DNA of 64,000 bases from Soonwooa buanensis (GTDB lineage Bacteria > Bacteroidota > Bacteroidia > Flavobacteriales > Weeksellaceae), in contig NZ_FUYZ01000006.1 of the NCBI RefSeq assembly GCF_900167905.1, positions 1-64,000 of the forward strand, written 5' to 3'. Under the pieces are notes generated by a model. The model did not search any database. It worked only from the letters and a program-made list of their open reading frames with translations, and was not told the DNA's origin. The first letter of the stretch is position 1. Each line of letters starts with the position of its first letter. Positions 45,153-54,485 of the stretch are shown in pieces. The position numbers were made by a program, and so were the translations under genes.

Positions 45153-45698
45153 ATGTCAAGAATTGGTAAAGCAATTATAGAAATTCCTGCTGGTGTTACA
45201 GTTACTAACAACAATGGTATCGTAACAGTTAAAGGTCCAAAAGGAGAACTTACTCAAGAGTTAACCGATGGAATTTCAATTGAAGAAAAAGATGGCGTAA
45301 TCACAGTATCTCGTCCATCAGATTCTAAACAACATAAAGCACTTCACGGTCTATACAGAGCACTTATCAACAACATGATTGTTGGTGCTGGTACAGGATT
45401 TACAAAGCAATTAGAGCTTGTGGGTGTTGGTTATAGAGCTTCTCACTCTGGTCAAAAACTAGAATTAGCTCTAGGTTTCTCACACGGTATCGTGGTAGAA
45501 CTTCCAAAAGAAGTTGCTGTAGAAACTTTGACTGAAAAAGGTAAGAACCCTATTATTACTCTATCTTCTCACGATAAACAACTTCTTGGGATGGTGGCTG
45601 CAAAGATCAGATCTTTCAGAAAACCTGAGCCTTACAAAGGAAAAGGTGTGAAATTCGTAGGTGAAATCATCAGAAGAAAAGCCGGTAAATCTGCATAA
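45153..45698 (+). CDS. rplF: 50S ribosomal protein L6
   Basis: A 181-residue L6 with two similar domains ([82 protein letters not shown]). Confidence 0.98.
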   Translation: MSRIGKAIIEIPAGVTVTNNNGIVTVKGPKGELTQELTDGISIEEKDGVITVSRPSDSKQHKALHGLYRALINNMIVGAGTGFTKQLELVGVGYRASHSGQKLELALGFSHGIVVELPKEVAVETLTEKGKNPIITLSSHDKQLLGMVAAKIRSFRKPEPYKGKGVKFVGEIIRRKAGKSA

Positions 45699-45709
45699 AA
45701 TTTAAGAAA

Positions 45710-46063
45710 ATGGCATTAACAAAAGTTGAAAAGAGAAACAGAATCAAAAGAAGAGTTAGAGGTAAGATTTCAGGATCTGCTGAAAAACCAAGATTGTCTG
45801 TTTACAAAAGTAATAAAGAAATCTACGCTCAAATCGTAGATGATAAAGAGGGTAAAACTTTAGTATTCGCTTCTTCTCGTGAGAAAGGTGTTGACGCTAA
45901 AGGTACTAAGACTGAAGCTGCTGTTGCAGTTGGTAAAAAAATCGCTGAAAAAGCTATCGCTGCTGGTATCGAGAACATCGTATTCGACAGAAACGGTTTC
46001 GTATTCCATGGTAGAGTTAAAGCTTTGGCTGATGGTGCTAGAGAAGCTGGTCTTAAATTCTAA
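45710..46063 (+). CDS. rplR: 50S ribosomal protein L18
   Basis: A 117-residue L18, a 5S rRNA binder ([63 protein letters not shown]). Confidence 0.98.
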   Translation: MALTKVEKRNRIKRRVRGKISGSAEKPRLSVYKSNKEIYAQIVDDKEGKTLVFASSREKGVDAKGTKTEAAVAVGKKIAEKAIAAGIENIVFDRNGFVFHGRVKALADGAREAGLKF

Positions 46064-46083
46064 TCTTTTAAATTCAGAAAAAT

Positions 46084-46599
46084 ATGTTAGACAATATAGA
46101 AAGAGTTAAACCTGGAGGATTAGAACTAAAAGATCGTCTGGTTGCTGTTAATAGAGTAACTAAAGTAACTAAAGGTGGTAGAGCATTCGGATTTTCTGCT
46201 ATCGTAGTTGTTGGTAATGAAGATGGTGTTATTGGTTACGGATTAGGTAAATCTAAGGAAGTAGCTTCTGCAATTTCTAAAGCTGTAGAAGATGCTAAGA
46301 AAAACTTAGTAAAAGTACCTGTAATGAACAAAACTATCCCTCACCAGACTACAGCTAGATATGGTGGTGCTGATATCTTCTTGAGACCTGCATCTCACGG
46401 TACAGGACTTATCGCTGGTGGTGCGGTACGTGCAGTACTAGAATCTGCTGGTGTACAAGACGTATTATCTAAGTCTAAAGGATCTTCTAACCCACACAAC
46501 GTGGTTAAAGCAACTTTCAAAGCTTTATTAGACATCAGAAGACCTGAAGAAATCGCTAGAATGCGTGGTGTTTCCCTAAGTAAAGTGTTTAACGGTTAA
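46084..46599 (+). CDS. rpsE: 30S ribosomal protein S5
   Basis: A 171-residue S5 ([100 protein letters not shown]). Confidence 0.98.
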   Translation: MLDNIERVKPGGLELKDRLVAVNRVTKVTKGGRAFGFSAIVVVGNEDGVIGYGLGKSKEVASAISKAVEDAKKNLVKVPVMNKTIPHQTTARYGGADIFLRPASHGTGLIAGGAVRAVLESAGVQDVLSKSKGSSNPHNVVKATFKALLDIRRPEEIARMRGVSLSKVFNG

Positions 46600-46609
46600 T
46601 ATATAAGCA

Positions 46610-46792
46610 ATGGCAAAGATTAAAGTAAAACAAGTAAGAAGCGCTATTGGTAGAACAAAAACCCAAAAAAGAACGCTTGAAGCTTTAGGATTGAAAAAAC
46701 TTCACCAAGTAGTTGAGCACGAAGCAACACCTGCTATTTTAGGTATGGTTGCTACAGTAGGTCACTTACTAGAAGTTCAAGAAGAGAAATAA
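46610..46792 (+). CDS. rpmD: 50S ribosomal protein L30
   Basis: A 60-residue L30 (AKIKVKQVRSAIGRTKTQKRTLEALGLKKLHQVVEHEATPAILGMVATVGHLLEVQEE). It is followed by a spacer with a hairpin. Confidence 0.97.
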   Translation: MAKIKVKQVRSAIGRTKTQKRTLEALGLKKLHQVVEHEATPAILGMVATVGHLLEVQEEK

Positions 46793-46808
46793 TACAATGT
46801 ATACATAG

Positions 46809-46836
46809 TGTAATGGTCTTTATCTAGGCCATTACA
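46809..46836 (+). terminator. Intra-operon hairpin between rpmD and rplO
   Basis: TGTAATGG (46809-46816) and CCATTACA (46829-46836) form a perfect 8-bp stem, extendable by C/G pairs inside, followed by TTATAATTTT. It could attenuate transcription or act as a processing site, since rplO lacks an obvious promoter of its own. Confidence 0.5.
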
Positions 46837-46862
46837 TTATAATTTTAAAAATCATAATCGTA

Positions 46863-47312
46863 ATGAATTTAAATAACATACAACCAGCATCAGGATCTAC
46901 GCACAACTCTAAGAGAATTGGTAGAGGACAAGGAAGTGGTAAAGGTGGTACATCTACCAAAGGTCACAAAGGTCAAAAAGCAAGAGCTGGTTATTCTGAG
47001 AAGATCGGATTCGAAGGTGGACAGATGCCACTTCAAAGAAGATTGCCAAAATTTGGTTTTAAAAACGTTAACAGAAAAGAATACAGAGCTATCAACCTAG
47101 ATAGTATCCAAAATCTTGTCGATACAAAAGGTATCTCTGGAGAGATTACTAAAGATGTATTGGTTGCTAACGGTTTAGCTTCTAAAAATGACTTAATCAA
47201 AATTTTAGGTAGAGGAGACCTTAAAGCTAATGTTTCTATCTCTGCTAACAAGTTTACTAAGTCTGCAGAAGAAGCTATTACTAAAGCTGGAGGTAAAGCA
47301 ATCACTCTTTAA
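46863..47312 (+). CDS. rplO: 50S ribosomal protein L15
   Basis: A 149-residue L15 (MNLNNIQPASGSTHNSKRIGRGQGSGKGGTSTKGHKGQKARAGYSEKIGFEGGQMPLQRRLPKFGFKN). Immediately upstream of secY. Confidence 0.98.
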   Translation: MNLNNIQPASGSTHNSKRIGRGQGSGKGGTSTKGHKGQKARAGYSEKIGFEGGQMPLQRRLPKFGFKNVNRKEYRAINLDSIQNLVDTKGISGEITKDVLVANGLASKNDLIKILGRGDLKANVSISANKFTKSAEEAITKAGGKAITL

Positions 47313-47323
47313 TAAAAGATCAA

Positions 47324-48706
47324 ATGAAAGAATTTATACAAACACTAAAAAACATTTGGAGCCTAAAGGAGCTTAGAGATAAAATTATTTTAACTCTATC
47401 TTTAGTCCTTGTGTATAGATTCGCTTCTTATATTTCACTTCCTGCTATTAACATGGCAGAGGTGGGCAACCTTCTACAACATTACCAAAATCAAGGCGGG
47501 AACCAACAAGGGGCCGGCCTTTTGGGTTTACTTTCATCATTCACTGGTGGTGCTTTCTCGAGAGCATCAATTATGGCATTAGGAATTATGCCTTACATCT
47601 CTGCTTCGATTATCGTACAGTTGATGGGTATGGCGATTCCTTATTTGCAAAAATTACAGAAAGATGGTGAGAGTGGTAGAAATACACTAAACCAAATCAC
47701 AAGATGGTTAACGATTGCAGTATGTTTGGTACAAGCACCTTCATACTTAACATCGGTAACACAATTCTTTTTACCTTACGGACAATTCCAATCAGCTTAT
47801 TATATAGATCCTAACTCTATTATGTTCTGGTTACCAAGTATTGTTATCCTAGTTGCAGGATCAGTTTTTGCAATGTGGTTAGGTGAGAAGATTACAGACA
47901 AAGGTATTGGAAACGGTATTTCTATCCTTATTATGGTTGGTATCCTTGCGGATCTTCCAACTGCATTTATCCAAGAGTTTTCAACTCAGACAGGTAAAGG
48001 TGGATTTGGAACAATCATGATTTTAGTAGAAGTATTGTTCTGGTTGTTAGTAGTTCTTTTAGCTATTATTTTATCAGTAGCTGTTAGAAAAATTCCTATT
48101 CAGTATGTAAGTCGTGCTCAGGCAAGAGGCGGTGTTAACAGAAACCTTATGCAAGGTGCTAGACAATGGATCCCATTGAAGGTAAATGCAGCAGGTGTTA
48201 TGCCGATCATCTTTGCACAAGCTTTGATGTTCGTACCAGGATTATTAACAAAAGTGGATGAGTCTAATACGTTTTTGGCAGGATTCAAAAATGTTTTTAG
48301 TTGGCAATACAATGTATTGTTTGCATTATTAATTATTATTTTCTCATTTTTCTATACTGCAATCACAATTCCAGTTAACCAAATGGCGGATGACCTTAAG
48401 CGTAATGGCGGTTTGATACCAAAAGTAAGACCTGGGAAAGAGACTGCAGATTACCTAGATGACATTTTGTCAAAAATTACCTTGCCAGGTGCGATTTTTT
48501 TATCTATCTTTGCAGTCCTTCCGGCTATAGTGCACGGAGCGTTTGTTCAGACAGATAGATTTGCCCTGTTCTTCGGTGGTACATCACTATTAATTATGGT
48601 TGGTGTTATCCTAGATACAGTTCAGCAGATCAATACGTATTTGTTAAATCATCATTATGATGGTCTAATGCAGTCAAAATTGTCTAGAACAACAAACGTA
48701 GAATAA
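47324..48706 (+). CDS. secY: Preprotein translocase subunit SecY
   Basis: A 460-residue inner-membrane channel protein with ten transmembrane segments. Conserved blocks include LGIMPYISASIIVQLM (plug and TM2 region), GEKITDKGIGNGISILI, and the cytoplasmic loop ARGGVNRNLMQGARQWIPLKVNAAGVMPIIFAQ. It exports the many signal-peptide proteins of this window together with SecE and SecG, which are not encoded here. Confidence 0.98.
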   Translation: MKEFIQTLKNIWSLKELRDKIILTLSLVLVYRFASYISLPAINMAEVGNLLQHYQNQGGNQQGAGLLGLLSSFTGGAFSRASIMALGIMPYISASIIVQLMGMAIPYLQKLQKDGESGRNTLNQITRWLTIAVCLVQAPSYLTSVTQFFLPYGQFQSAYYIDPNSIMFWLPSIVILVAGSVFAMWLGEKITDKGIGNGISILIMVGILADLPTAFIQEFSTQTGKGGFGTIMILVEVLFWLLVVLLAIILSVAVRKIPIQYVSRAQARGGVNRNLMQGARQWIPLKVNAAGVMPIIFAQALMFVPGLLTKVDESNTFLAGFKNVFSWQYNVLFALLIIIFSFFYTAITIPVNQMADDLKRNGGLIPKVRPGKETADYLDDILSKITLPGAIFLSIFAVLPAIVHGAFVQTDRFALFFGGTSLLIMVGVILDTVQQINTYLLNHHYDGLMQSKLSRTTNVE

Positions 48707-48712
48707 TTGTAA

Positions 48713-48928
48713 ATGGCAAAACAAAAGCATATAGAACAAGACGGCGTTATTACGGAAGCACTTTCGAATGCGCAGTTCCGAGTAGAACTAGAAAATGGGC
48801 ATATCCTTATTGCCCATATTTCTGGTAAGATGAGAATGCATTACATCAAACTGCTTCCTGGTGATAAGGTGAGATTGGAGATGTCTCCGTATGACCTTAC
48901 TAAAGGAAGGATCACTTTTAGATACTAA
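48713..48928 (+). CDS. infA: Translation initiation factor IF-1
   Basis: A 71-residue IF-1 with the S1-type OB fold ([71 protein letters not shown]). It binds the 30S A site at initiation. Confidence 0.98.
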   Translation: MAKQKHIEQDGVITEALSNAQFRVELENGHILIAHISGKMRMHYIKLLPGDKVRLEMSPYDLTKGRITFRY

Positions 48929-48972
48929 TTATCTAAATGTAATAATAGAAATATAAAAGAAAAATCTCTCAA

Positions 48973-49089
48973 ATGAAAGTTAGAGCATCTATTAAAAAAA
49001 GAAGTGCTGATTGCAAGATTGTACGCAGAAAAGGTGTACTGTTCGTAATCAACAAGAAGAACCCTAAATTTAAACAAAGACAAGGTTAA
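48973..49089 (+). CDS. rpmJ: 50S ribosomal protein L36 (zinc-free form)
   Basis: A 38-residue L36 read directly from the sequence: it begins [20 protein letters not shown] and ends NPKFKQRQG. The classical zinc ligands are three Cys and one His. Here only Cys14 remains; the other positions are Ser11, Asn27 and Phe33, so it should not bind zinc. Position between infA and rpsM is the standard one. Confidence 0.96.
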   Translation: MKVRASIKKRSADCKIVRRKGVLFVINKKNPKFKQRQG

Positions 49090-49105
49090 CAACCACTATT
49101 AAATT

Positions 49106-49483
49106 ATGGCGAGAATTGCAGGTATTGATTTACCAAAGAACAAAAGAGGCGTTATCGGTCTTACTTACATCTATGGTGTAGGAAGAAGCACAGCTTCAGA
49201 AATTTTGAAGAGCGCTGGTATCAGCGAAGACAAGAAAGTCAACGAATGGAATGACGATGAATTGGCATTAATCAGAGGTTATATCTCAGACAACATCAAA
49301 GTTGAAGGAGAATTAAGATCTGAAACGCAATTGAACATCAAGCGATTGATGGATATTGGTTGCCAACGAGGAATACGTCACAGACTGGGATTACCTTTAA
49401 GAGGCCAAAGAACTAAAAATAATTCTAGAACCCGTAAAGGAAAGAGAAAAACTGTTGCTAACAAAAAGAAAGCAAGTAAATAA
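49106..49483 (+). CDS. rpsM: 30S ribosomal protein S13
   Basis: A 125-residue S13 ([78 protein letters not shown]). Confidence 0.98.
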   Translation: MARIAGIDLPKNKRGVIGLTYIYGVGRSTASEILKSAGISEDKKVNEWNDDELALIRGYISDNIKVEGELRSETQLNIKRLMDIGCQRGIRHRLGLPLRGQRTKNNSRTRKGKRKTVANKKKASK

Positions 49484-49498
49484 TCTGTAGAATTTATT

Positions 49499-49888
49499 AT
49501 GGCAAAACAAACTAAAGTTGTTAAGAAAAGAAAAGTAAAAGTTGAGGCTATTGGTGAAGCGCATATTCAAGCTTCTTTCAATAACATCATCATTTCTTTA
49601 ACAAATAAAAACGGAGAAGTAATCTCTTGGGCATCTGCCGGTAAAATGGGATTCAGAGGTTCTAAAAAGAATACTCCTTTTGCTGCACAAATGGCAGCAG
49701 AAAACTGTTCTCAAGTAGCTTACGAAGCTGGTCTTAGAAGAGTTAAGGTGTTTGTAAAAGGTCCAGGTGCGGGTAGAGAGTCTGCTATCAGAACTATCCA
49801 CAACTCAGGAATCGAAGTTAGCGAAATCGTTGATATTACACCGATGCCGCATAACGGATGTAGACCACCTAAAAGAAGAAGAGTTTAA
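49499..49888 (+). CDS. rpsK: 30S ribosomal protein S11
   Basis: A 129-residue S11 ([71 protein letters not shown]). Confidence 0.98.
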   Translation: MAKQTKVVKKRKVKVEAIGEAHIQASFNNIIISLTNKNGEVISWASAGKMGFRGSKKNTPFAAQMAAENCSQVAYEAGLRRVKVFVKGPGAGRESAIRTIHNSGIEVSEIVDITPMPHNGCRPPKRRRV

Positions 49889-49907
49889 TTTTTAGAATTT
49901 ATCCCTA

Positions 49908-50516
49908 ATGGCAAGATATATTGGACCTAAAACTAAAATTGCTAGAAAATTTGGTCAAGCAATTTACGGAGACGATAAAAACTTTGAAAAAAGAAAAAAC
50001 CAACCGCCTGGACAACACGGACCTAACAAAAGAAGAGGTGCTAAGAAGTCTGAATACGCTATTCAGTTAGCTGAAAAGCAAAAAGCTAAATATACTTACG
50101 GTATTTTAGAAAGACAATTTGCCAACCTTTTCGAAAAGGCTGATAGAAGCAAAGGAGTAACTGGTGAAGTTCTTTTACAATTATGTGAGTCTAGACTAGA
50201 CAACGTTGTGTACAGACTAGGTTATGCAAAAACTAGATCTGCTGCAAGACAATTAGTTTCTCACAGACACATCACTGTTAATGGTGAGTTGGTTAACATA
50301 CCTTCTTATTTATTAAAAGCTGGTGATGTAGTTGCAGTAAGAGAAAAATCAAAATCACTAGAAGTTATCGCTAACTCTTTAGCATCTAAAGTTAACTACG
50401 AGTGGTTACAATTCAATGACGAGAAGAAAGAAGGTACTTTCGTTTCTGCTCCTGAGAGAATCCAAATTCCGGAAGACATCAAGGAACAGTTAATCGTCGA
50501 ATTATACTCTAAATAA
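49908..50516 (+). CDS. rpsD: 30S ribosomal protein S4
   Basis: A 202-residue S4 of the zinc-free type. The S4 RNA-binding domain is clear ([50 protein letters not shown]). Confidence 0.98.
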   Translation: MARYIGPKTKIARKFGQAIYGDDKNFEKRKNQPPGQHGPNKRRGAKKSEYAIQLAEKQKAKYTYGILERQFANLFEKADRSKGVTGEVLLQLCESRLDNVVYRLGYAKTRSAARQLVSHRHITVNGELVNIPSYLLKAGDVVAVREKSKSLEVIANSLASKVNYEWLQFNDEKKEGTFVSAPERIQIPEDIKEQLIVELYSK

Positions 50517-50547
50517 TAATTTTTTCAAATTTTTGCTCAACCATACT

Positions 50548-51543
50548 ATGGCAATTTTAACATTTATAAAACCAGATAAAGTAATCCTACTTAATTCTAC
50601 AGATTTCAAAGGTCAATTCGAATTTAGACCTCTTGAACCAGGATTTGGATTAACAATCGGTAATGCATTGAGAAGAGTTTTGCTTTCTTCTCTGGAAGGA
50701 TATGCTATTTCATCTATCAAAATAGAGGGCGTAGAGCACGAATTTTCGACTATACCAGGTGTGATCGAAGATGTTACTGAAATCATACTTAATCTTAAGC
50801 AACTTCGTCTTAAGGCTACAACAGAAAACCCATCTAGCGAGCAAGTTAATGTAAAAATTTCTGGTCAAGAAGTTATTACGGCTGGTGACTTAGGTAAAGG
50901 TATCAACAACTTCGAGGTTCTTAACCAAGATCTTGTTATCTGTAACCTTACTAAAGACGTTAACTTTGAGATTACTTTCAATATTGAAAAAGGTAGAGGT
51001 TACGTTCCTTCAGAACAAAACAAGTCTAACAATGCACCAATTGGTACTATTGCAATAGATTCTATCTTTACACCAATTAAAAAAGTACAGTATAGCATCG
51101 AAAATTATCGTGTAGAGCAAAAAACAGACTACGAAAAACTAATCTTGGATATTGAGACTGATGGTTCTATCACACCTCAAAATGCATTAACAGAAGCTTC
51201 TAAGATATTAATTTATCACTTTATGTTATTCTCTGATGAGAGAATTACTCTAGAAACTGAAGCTGTTAAAGCATCTATCCAATATGACGAAGAAACACTT
51301 CACACAAGACAACTTCTTAAGTCAAAATTAGCAGATATGGATCTTTCTGTAAGAGCCCTTAACTGTCTAAAAGCGGCTGAAGTAGAAACGCTTGGAGAAC
51401 TTGTTGCCTTCAGTAAGTCTGATTTGATGAAATTCAGAAATTTTGGTAAAAAATCTTTAACAGAACTTGAAGAATTGGTTCACGCAAAAGGACTAAATTT
51501 CGGGTTTGATGTTGCAAAATATAAGTTAGACGCTGATAAATAA
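50548..51543 (+). CDS. rpoA: RNA polymerase alpha subunit
   Basis: A 331-residue alpha subunit. The N-terminal assembly domain ([49 protein letters not shown]) is joined by a linker to the C-terminal domain ([46 protein letters not shown]). I chose the ATG at 50548 ([11 protein letters not shown]), because the open frame upstream begins only with a TTG at 50533 and adds five non-conserved residues. Confidence 0.98.
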   Translation: MAILTFIKPDKVILLNSTDFKGQFEFRPLEPGFGLTIGNALRRVLLSSLEGYAISSIKIEGVEHEFSTIPGVIEDVTEIILNLKQLRLKATTENPSSEQVNVKISGQEVITAGDLGKGINNFEVLNQDLVICNLTKDVNFEITFNIEKGRGYVPSEQNKSNNAPIGTIAIDSIFTPIKKVQYSIENYRVEQKTDYEKLILDIETDGSITPQNALTEASKILIYHFMLFSDERITLETEAVKASIQYDEETLHTRQLLKSKLADMDLSVRALNCLKAAEVETLGELVAFSKSDLMKFRNFGKKSLTELEELVHAKGLNFGFDVAKYKLDADK

Positions 51544-51551
51544 TCCTTACA

Positions 51552-52058
51552 ATGAGACACGGAAAGAAAATCAATCACTTAGGTAGAACGGCGCCGCACA
51601 GAAAAGCAATGCTGTCTAACATGGCTTGTTCCCTAATTGAACATAAAAGAATCAACACTACAGTTGCTAAAGCTAAAGCTTTAAGAACTTACGTTGAACC
51701 TCTTCTTACTAAAGCTAAAGAAGATACAACTCACAACAGAAGAACTGTATTCTCTTACCTTAAAAGTAAAGAAGCTGTTACAGAATTATTCAGAACTGTA
51801 GCACCAAAAATCGCTGAAAGAAATGGCGGTTATACAAGAATCATCAAAACTGGTTTCAGACTTGGTGATAGTGCAGATACTGCTATGATCGAACTTGTTG
51901 ACTTCAACGAGCTTTACAACCCTAAAGCTGACGAGAAGAAAACAACTAGAAGAAGTAGAAAACCTGCTACTAAAAAAGAAGAAACAGCTCCTGTTGCTGA
52001 AGCGAAAGTTGAAGAAACTCCTGCTGCTGATTCTAAAGAAGAAAAAACTGAAGAATAA
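51552..52058 (+). CDS. rplQ: 50S ribosomal protein L17
   Basis: A 168-residue L17. The core ([56 protein letters not shown]) covers about 120 residues. A C-terminal extension of about 45 residues is rich in Lys, Glu, Ala and Thr, as is usual in this phylum. Last gene of the operon. Confidence 0.98.
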   Translation: MRHGKKINHLGRTAPHRKAMLSNMACSLIEHKRINTTVAKAKALRTYVEPLLTKAKEDTTHNRRTVFSYLKSKEAVTELFRTVAPKIAERNGGYTRIIKTGFRLGDSADTAMIELVDFNELYNPKADEKKTTRRSRKPATKKEETAPVAEAKVEETPAADSKEEKTEE

Positions 52059-52079
52059 TCTTCGTTTGATCATAATAAG

Positions 52080-52108
52080 AACGCCTTGCTTTTGTAAGGC
52101 GTTTTTTA
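52080..52108 (+). terminator. Terminator of the large ribosomal operon
   Basis: AACGCCTT, GC, loop TTTT, GT, AAGGCGTT, then T run: a stem of about 10 bp, 20 bases after rplQ. Confidence 0.92.
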
Positions 52109-52132
52109 TTTTTATAGTAACTAGAATTCTAT

Positions 52133-52140
52133 TATTTTTG
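52133..52140 (+). promoter_or_regulatory. Candidate -7 box of the DUF4403 gene
   Basis: TATTTTTG matches TAnnTTTG, 14 bases before the start codon. No TTG at the usual spacing. Confidence 0.4.
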
Positions 52141-52154
52141 TTTAAAATAGTTGA

Positions 52155-53525
52155 ATGAAAATTTTCCTTAGTTGGTTATGTAGTTTATGTTTTGTTTTGG
52201 GATGGAGCCAAACGACAACTAACCCCAAACTCGATCTTCCACAGATCCCTTCCAATATTAGTATTCCGATACAACTTCCAATCTCCGAAATTGAAAATCT
52301 GGTTAATAAATCTGTTACAGGAACCGTCTACGAAGACAAATCTTTTACGGATAATAATAACGACCAATTCAAAGTTAAGGTCAATAAGCTTTCTGATATC
52401 AAGTTAAAAGCTTTAACCAATAACCGATTGATGATTTCGGTACCATTACAAATTTGGGCTGAAAAAGGTTACGGGACGATGGGCGTTTACTTATATAAAG
52501 ACACCAATTTTAACTTAGTGATGAATTTTGTTTCATCAATTTCTACTAATCCAGATTGGAGTTTGACGACGTCGACGCAAAGTGCAGGTTTTGTTTGGAA
52601 AGAAAAACCAGTTCTCGATTACGGCAAAGTCAAAATTCCTGTTGCTAGCTTTATTGAATCAACACTTAAAGAACAACAATCAAAATTCACTTCTTTAATA
52701 GATACACAGATTAAAAATTCTTTCAAGTTACAACCTTACTTAGTTCTTGCTTGGAATCAGTTTGCAAAGCCAGTTAATATTTCTCAAGAATATAATACTT
52801 GGTTAAAAATTACGCCACAAAAAACGTTTTTAAAACCTATTGAAGTCTACGCGGATAAGATTAAGACAAATGTTGGCCTTAGCCTTCTTTCGGAGACTTT
52901 TGTTGGGGAAGTGCCATCAGCATCAGCTTTGGTTAAACAAGTTCCTAATTATATTTCGAAACCTGATATTTCTGACGATTTTGTTTTACAAACAACGACT
53001 AATATTAGTTTTAATGAAGCAAGTATTTTAGCAGAGAAGCAGTTTTTACATAAGGAAATCGAATTAGGCAGTCCTTCTCGAAAAGTTAAAGTAGAAGCCA
53101 TTTCTGTATATCCAGAAAAAGAGAATATTGTTTTAGAAATTACAACATCGGGCTATGTTAATGGAACATCTTTTATTAAAGGCCAAGCTGCTTATGATGA
53201 AGTTGGACAAAAGATTGTTTTAACCAATACCGATTTTAATTTAAAAACGAAAAATATTTTTCAAAAAGCTGTGACAGTTTTGTTCGAAGGTAAGATTAGA
53301 AAAATGGTGGAGCAAGAATATGGCATCCCTATGAAAGATATGGTAACGGCGTCTAAACAAAGCTTGACAGAGAATTTTAATAAAGAGTATTTTCCAGGAT
53401 TAAAATTATCAGGTCAGGTTGTCGATTTTAAACCGAGTAAATTTATTTTAACACCGTCTTATATTACTGTGGTTATTGATACTAAAGCAAAATTACAATT
53501 GTTAATTTCGGGACTTAATTTTTAG
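52155..53525 (+). CDS. DUF4403 family exported protein
   Basis: A 456-residue protein with signal peptide MKIFLSWLCSLCFVLGWSQ. The sequence fits DUF4403, an uncharacterised family of envelope proteins (SNISIPIQLPISEIENLVNKSV; NNRLMISVPLQIWAEKGYGTMGVYLYKDTNFNLVMNFVSSISTNPDWSLTTSTQ; NTWLKITPQKTFLKPIEVYADKIKTNVGLSL). Repeated beta-strand patterns suggest tubular lipid-binding folds, but this is a guess. No motif indicates catalysis. Confidence 0.75.
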   Translation: MKIFLSWLCSLCFVLGWSQTTTNPKLDLPQIPSNISIPIQLPISEIENLVNKSVTGTVYEDKSFTDNNNDQFKVKVNKLSDIKLKALTNNRLMISVPLQIWAEKGYGTMGVYLYKDTNFNLVMNFVSSISTNPDWSLTTSTQSAGFVWKEKPVLDYGKVKIPVASFIESTLKEQQSKFTSLIDTQIKNSFKLQPYLVLAWNQFAKPVNISQEYNTWLKITPQKTFLKPIEVYADKIKTNVGLSLLSETFVGEVPSASALVKQVPNYISKPDISDDFVLQTTTNISFNEASILAEKQFLHKEIELGSPSRKVKVEAISVYPEKENIVLEITTSGYVNGTSFIKGQAAYDEVGQKIVLTNTDFNLKTKNIFQKAVTVLFEGKIRKMVEQEYGIPMKDMVTASKQSLTENFNKEYFPGLKLSGQVVDFKPSKFILTPSYITVVIDTKAKLQLLISGLNF

Positions 53526-53584
53526 GTTTAATATTTGATTTATTTTGTACATTTAACAGTGATGAACCACCAAAATACACAGTT

Positions 53585-54241
53585 ATGATATTTTTAAATA
53601 GAAATGTTTTTTTTCTAGCTTTAGTTTTTTGTTCAATTTTACAAACTAAAGCTCAAAAAAGCGTGCAGCTGGTTGGACAAGCAAATTCTGGTATTAAAGA
53701 AGCTCCAGAAGCTGAGAGCATTAAAGGTTCTCAATTTTTGGATGATAAGTTTGTAAATGGTAAAATAGGTAACCTTAACAAAGCTTTTCGTTATAATATA
53801 TTTAAGGATCAAGTTGAATATTTGGAAAATGGGCAAGCTTTGGTATTGATACCTAGTGTTGAAAATTCTCCTATTGTTTTTCGAGATAATAGCATTTTGG
53901 TTCAGAAAACTTTTCCTTGGAAGGGAGGTACTGCTACAGGTTATGTATTTCAACTTTATGAAAAAGATAATGTTGGTGTGTATATGAAGAAGAGTAAAAA
54001 GTTTATGCCAGCTGTTAAAGCTGTATCTACCTTAGAAAGAGATATGGCAGCATCTTATAGCGATGGGAGCGATACCTACTTTATCCAAATTAATAATGAT
54101 GATCTAAAAGAAATTTCTTTGACCAAGAAGAAATTTGTTGAGCTTTTTCCTGATAAAAAAGATGAGATTAACGCTGTTAAGTCATCAAATAAGTTGGACT
54201 TACAAAGCTTAAAACAAGTTGTTGATGTCGTTGCAAAATAA
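53585..54241 (+). CDS. Exported protein of unknown function
   Basis: A 218-residue protein with signal peptide ending LQTKAQ. It resembles no family that I can name. Blocks such as GSQFLDDKFVNGKIGNLNKAFRYNIFKDQVEYLENGQALVLIP suggest beta-strand-rich structure seen in small Bacteroidota periplasmic proteins. It is the last host gene before the accessory region. Confidence 0.7.
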   Translation: MIFLNRNVFFLALVFCSILQTKAQKSVQLVGQANSGIKEAPEAESIKGSQFLDDKFVNGKIGNLNKAFRYNIFKDQVEYLENGQALVLIPSVENSPIVFRDNSILVQKTFPWKGGTATGYVFQLYEKDNVGVYMKKSKKFMPAVKAVSTLERDMAASYSDGSDTYFIQINNDDLKEISLTKKKFVELFPDKKDEINAVKSSNKLDLQSLKQVVDVVAK

Positions 54242-54242
54242 T

Positions 54243-54270
54243 AAAAGTTCCGAATAATTTCGGAACTTTT
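54243..54270. terminator. Bidirectional terminator at the left edge of element 1
   Basis: AAAAGTTCCGAA (54243-54254) and TTCGGAACTTTT (54259-54270) form a perfect 12-bp stem, with T runs on both sides. It ends the 53585 gene. On the minus strand it directly follows the tRNA-like tail of the left attachment repeat, as a tRNA terminator would. Confidence 0.88.
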
Positions 54271-54271
54271 T

Positions 54272-54286
54272 TTGTGGAGTTGGAGG
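54272..54286 (-). other. Attachment site repeat, left (attL of element 1)
   Basis: TTGTGGAGTTGGAGG is repeated exactly at 59484-59498. Read on the minus strand, CCTCCAACTCCACAA looks like the 3' end of a tRNA or tmRNA and is followed by a terminator hairpin. A recombinase gene starts 200 bases inside. Confidence 0.7.
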
Positions 54287-54420
54287 GACTATAACTATTT
54301 AATCTGTTTAAATTAAACATATTTTTTCATGTGTACTCAATTTATTCAACTTGTTGTTAATCAATGTATTGTGTAGGTTTGTTTTTCTTGTATTAAAAAT
54401 GAAATAATATGAGTTTAAAA

Positions 54421-54428
54421 TAAATTTG
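54421..54428 (+). promoter_or_regulatory. Candidate -7 box of the recombinase gene
   Basis: TAAATTTG matches TAnnTTTG. The GGCTGACTA repeats lie between it and the recombinase start, so recombinase binding there would be expected to repress the gene. Confidence 0.4.
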
Positions 54429-54434
54429 CAAACG

Positions 54435-54453
54435 GCTGACTAACGGCTGACTA
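54435..54453 (+). repeat. Subterminal 19-bp repeat, left (candidate recombinase arm site)
   Basis: GCTGACTAACGGCTGACTA contains two GCTGACTA units 11 bases apart. The identical 19 bases occur at 59421-59439 near the right end in the same orientation. Confidence 0.8.
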
Positions 54454-54485
54454 AATTGTATATTAGCGGTATTAAAATTTATTAA

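Noticed and set aside
50533-50547. Earlier start for rpoA
   Set aside because: It would need a TTG and adds non-conserved residues (LNHT) before the conserved [11 protein letters not shown].
51786-52073. Antisense open frame opposite the rplQ tail
   Set aside because: It is a by-product of the Lys/Glu-rich rplQ extension, giving a Phe/Ser-rich low-complexity product.
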